This document shows, piece by piece, positions 62,111 to 64,000 of a stretch of DNA of 64,000 bases; the stretch's first letter is position 1; each line of letters begins with the position of its first letter. Made by a program: the position numbers and the translations under genes. This DNA is from Siphonodentalium dalli (Eukaryota; Mollusca; Scaphopoda; Gadilida; Siphonodentaliidae), in assembly GCA_032622095.1 (NCBI GenBank), contig CP136066.1, positions 44,157,835-44,221,834 of the forward strand. The letters run 5' to 3'. The notes below the pieces were generated by a model that did not search any database, had not been told where the DNA came from, and saw only the letters and a program-made list of their open reading frames with translations.

Positions 62111-64000
62111 GTAGATGAGTAGACTACTGAGTAGTTGTCCTATGGCACATCGTATATGAGTAGACTACTGAGTAGTTGTCCTATGGCACATCGTATATGA
62201 GTAGACTACTGAGTAGTTGTCCTATGGCACATCGTATATGAGTAGACTACTGGGTAGTTGTCCTATGGCACATCGTATATGAGTAGACTACTAAGTAGTT
62301 GTCCTATGGCACATCGTATATGAGTAGACTACTGAGTAGTTGTCCTATGGCACATCGTATATGAGTAGACTACTAAGTAGTTGTCCTATGTCACATCGTA
62401 GATGAGTAGACTACTGAGTAGTTGTCCCTTGGCACATCGTAGATGAGTAGACTACTAAGTAGTTGTCCCTTGGCACATCGTTGATGAGTAGACTACTAAG
62501 TAGTTGTCCCTTGGCACATCGTAGATGAGTAGACTACTGAGTAGTTGTCCTATGGCACATCGTATATGAGTAGACTACTGCGTAGTTGTCCCTATGGCAC
62601 ATCGTATATGAGTAGACTACTGAGTAGTTGTCCTATGGCACATCGTATATGAGTAGACTACTAAGTAGTTGTCCTATGTCACATCGTAGATGAGTAGACT
62701 ACTGAGTAGTTGTCCCTTGGCACATCGTATATGAGTAGACTACTAAGTAGTTGTCCTATGGCACATCGTATATGAGTAGACTACTGAGTAGTTGTCCCTT
62801 GGCACATCGTATATGAGTAGACTACTAAGTAGTTGTCCCTTGGCACATCGTATATGAGTAGACTACTAAGTAGTTGTCCTATGGCACATCGTATATGAGT
62901 AGACTACTGAGTAGTTGTCCCTTGGCACATCGTATATGAGTAGACTACTAAGTAGTTGTCCCTTGGCACATCGTATATGAGTAGACTACTAAGTAGTTGT
63001 CCTATGGCACATCGTTGATGAGTAGACTACTAAGTAGTTGTCCTATGGCACATCGTATATGAGTAGACTACTAAGTAGTTGTCCTATGGCACATCGTATA
63101 TGAGTAGACTACTAAGTAGTTGTCCTATGGCACATCGTAGATGAGTAGACTACTGAGTAGTTGTCCCTTGGCACATCGTAGATGAGTAGACTACTGAGTA
63201 GTTGTCCCTCGGCACATCGTAGATGAGTAGACTACTGAGTAGTTGTCCCATGGCACATCGTAGATGAGTAGACTACTGGGTAGTTGTCCCTCGGCACATC
63301 GTAGGTGAGTGGACTACTGAGTAGTTGTCCCTTGGCACATCGTAGATGAGTAGACTACTGAGTAGTTGTCCCTTGACACATCGTATATGAGTAGACTACT
63401 AAGTAGTTGTCCTATGGCACATCGTAGATGAGTAGACTACTGGGTAGTTGTCCCTCGGCACATCGTAGGTGAGTGGACTACTGAGTAGTTGTCCCTTGGC
63501 ACATCGTAGATGAGTAGACTACTGAGTAGTTGTCCTATGGCACATCGTATATGAGTAGACTACTAAGTAGTTGTCCTATGGCACATCGTAGATGAGTAGA
63601 CTACTGGGTAGTTGTCCTATGGCACATCGTATATGAGTAGACTACTAAGTAGTTGTCCTATGGCACATCGTAGATGAGTAGACTACTGGGTAGTTGTCCC
63701 TCGGCACATCGTATATGAGTAGACTACTGAGTAGTTGTCCTATGGCACATCGTAGATGAGTAGACTACTGAGTAGTTGTCCTATGGCACATCGTAGATGA
63801 GTAGACTACTGAGTAGTTGTCCTATGGCACATCGTATATGAGTAGACTACTAAGTAGTTGTCCTATGGCACATCGTAGATGAGTAGACTACTGGGTAGTT
63901 GTCCCTCGGCACATCGTAGGTGAGTGGACTACTGAGTAGTTGTCCCTTGGCACATCGTAGGTGAGTAGACTACTGAGTAGTTGTCCCTTGGCACATCGTA

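Larger units (their letters stand above)
17634..64000. repeat. 41-bp minisatellite, block 2 (about 1,130 units, runs off the window)
   Basis: This is the same 41-bp unit and orientation as block 1, uninterrupted to the right edge. Variant units cluster into territories. Units from 17634 to about 19,500 are near-consensus with CGTATATG. CCTATGG and CGTTGATG are common at about 19,500-24,700 and 31,740-32,620. GATGATTAG occurs at about 25,275-26,845, and CTGATTAG at about 27,670-28,450. TTGTCAC/TTGACAC occur at about 33,130-36,110, and GGTACATCGTTG at about 36,750-39,730. TACACTGAG occurs at 44,396-47,405, CATCATAGATG at about 48,780-50,310, and CCTATGG/CCCTCGG from about 50,690 to the end. Unit length is almost always 41 bp; 39-, 42- and 43-bp units are rare and themselves copied. 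No coding potential is seen. Confidence 0.98.

Noticed and set aside
8783-64000. Regularly spaced repeats that could be mistaken for a CRISPR array
   Set aside because: There are no unique spacers; the whole 41-bp unit repeats, and the surrounding sequence (LINE, satellites, microsatellite) is eukaryotic.

Overview
This is a eukaryotic, gene-poor, satellite-rich window. About 84% of it (roughly 54 kb) is one 41-bp minisatellite. The left end holds a different, AT-rich satellite of about 230-bp monomers. The only convincing protein-coding sequence is the N-terminal part of a non-LTR retrotransposon (LINE) polyprotein. The AT-rich unique DNA and a LINE of the CR1/L2/Jockey broad group suggest an invertebrate, perhaps a marine mollusc. 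That is a weak inference, because no host gene is present to test it.

Layout. 1-4170: AT-rich satellite, including two almost identical 1,295-bp higher-order copies (1-1295 and 1296-2590) and then more diverged monomers. 4171-5254: unique DNA, possibly the LINE 5' leader. 5255-6906: LINE open reading frame with a full set of endonuclease motifs, cut by a 100-N assembly gap (6907-7006) just before the reverse transcriptase would begin. 7007-8782: unique AT-rich DNA with a perfect 14-bp inverted repeat, a GC-rich palindromic patch and a 219-bp CT/CCTCT microsatellite. 8783-16392: first block of the 41-bp minisatellite (about 185 units). 16393-17633: a 1.24-kb non-repetitive island. 17634-64000: second block (about 1,130 units), running off the right edge.

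The most interesting object is the 41-bp array. Nearly the whole unit can be read as three small dyads, each with a 3-nt centre: CATC-GTA-GATG, ACTAC-TGA-GTAGT and TGTCC-CTT-GG(C)ACA. Many of the recurrent differences between units fall in those centres, though several clear exceptions exist. Rare marker variants also show layered higher-order structure: 82-bp dimers, 5-, 7-, 9-, 10-, 13- and 19-unit repeats, a 65-unit (about 2.67 kb) tandem duplication, and a long-range duplication at 114 units (4,674 bp). This is what repeated unequal exchange or replication slippage over many scales would leave.

No operon, host gene, tRNA, rRNA or CRISPR locus is visible. Short open frames in both satellites are by-products of repetition. 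Whether the array is centromeric, subtelomeric or interstitial cannot be told from sequence alone.
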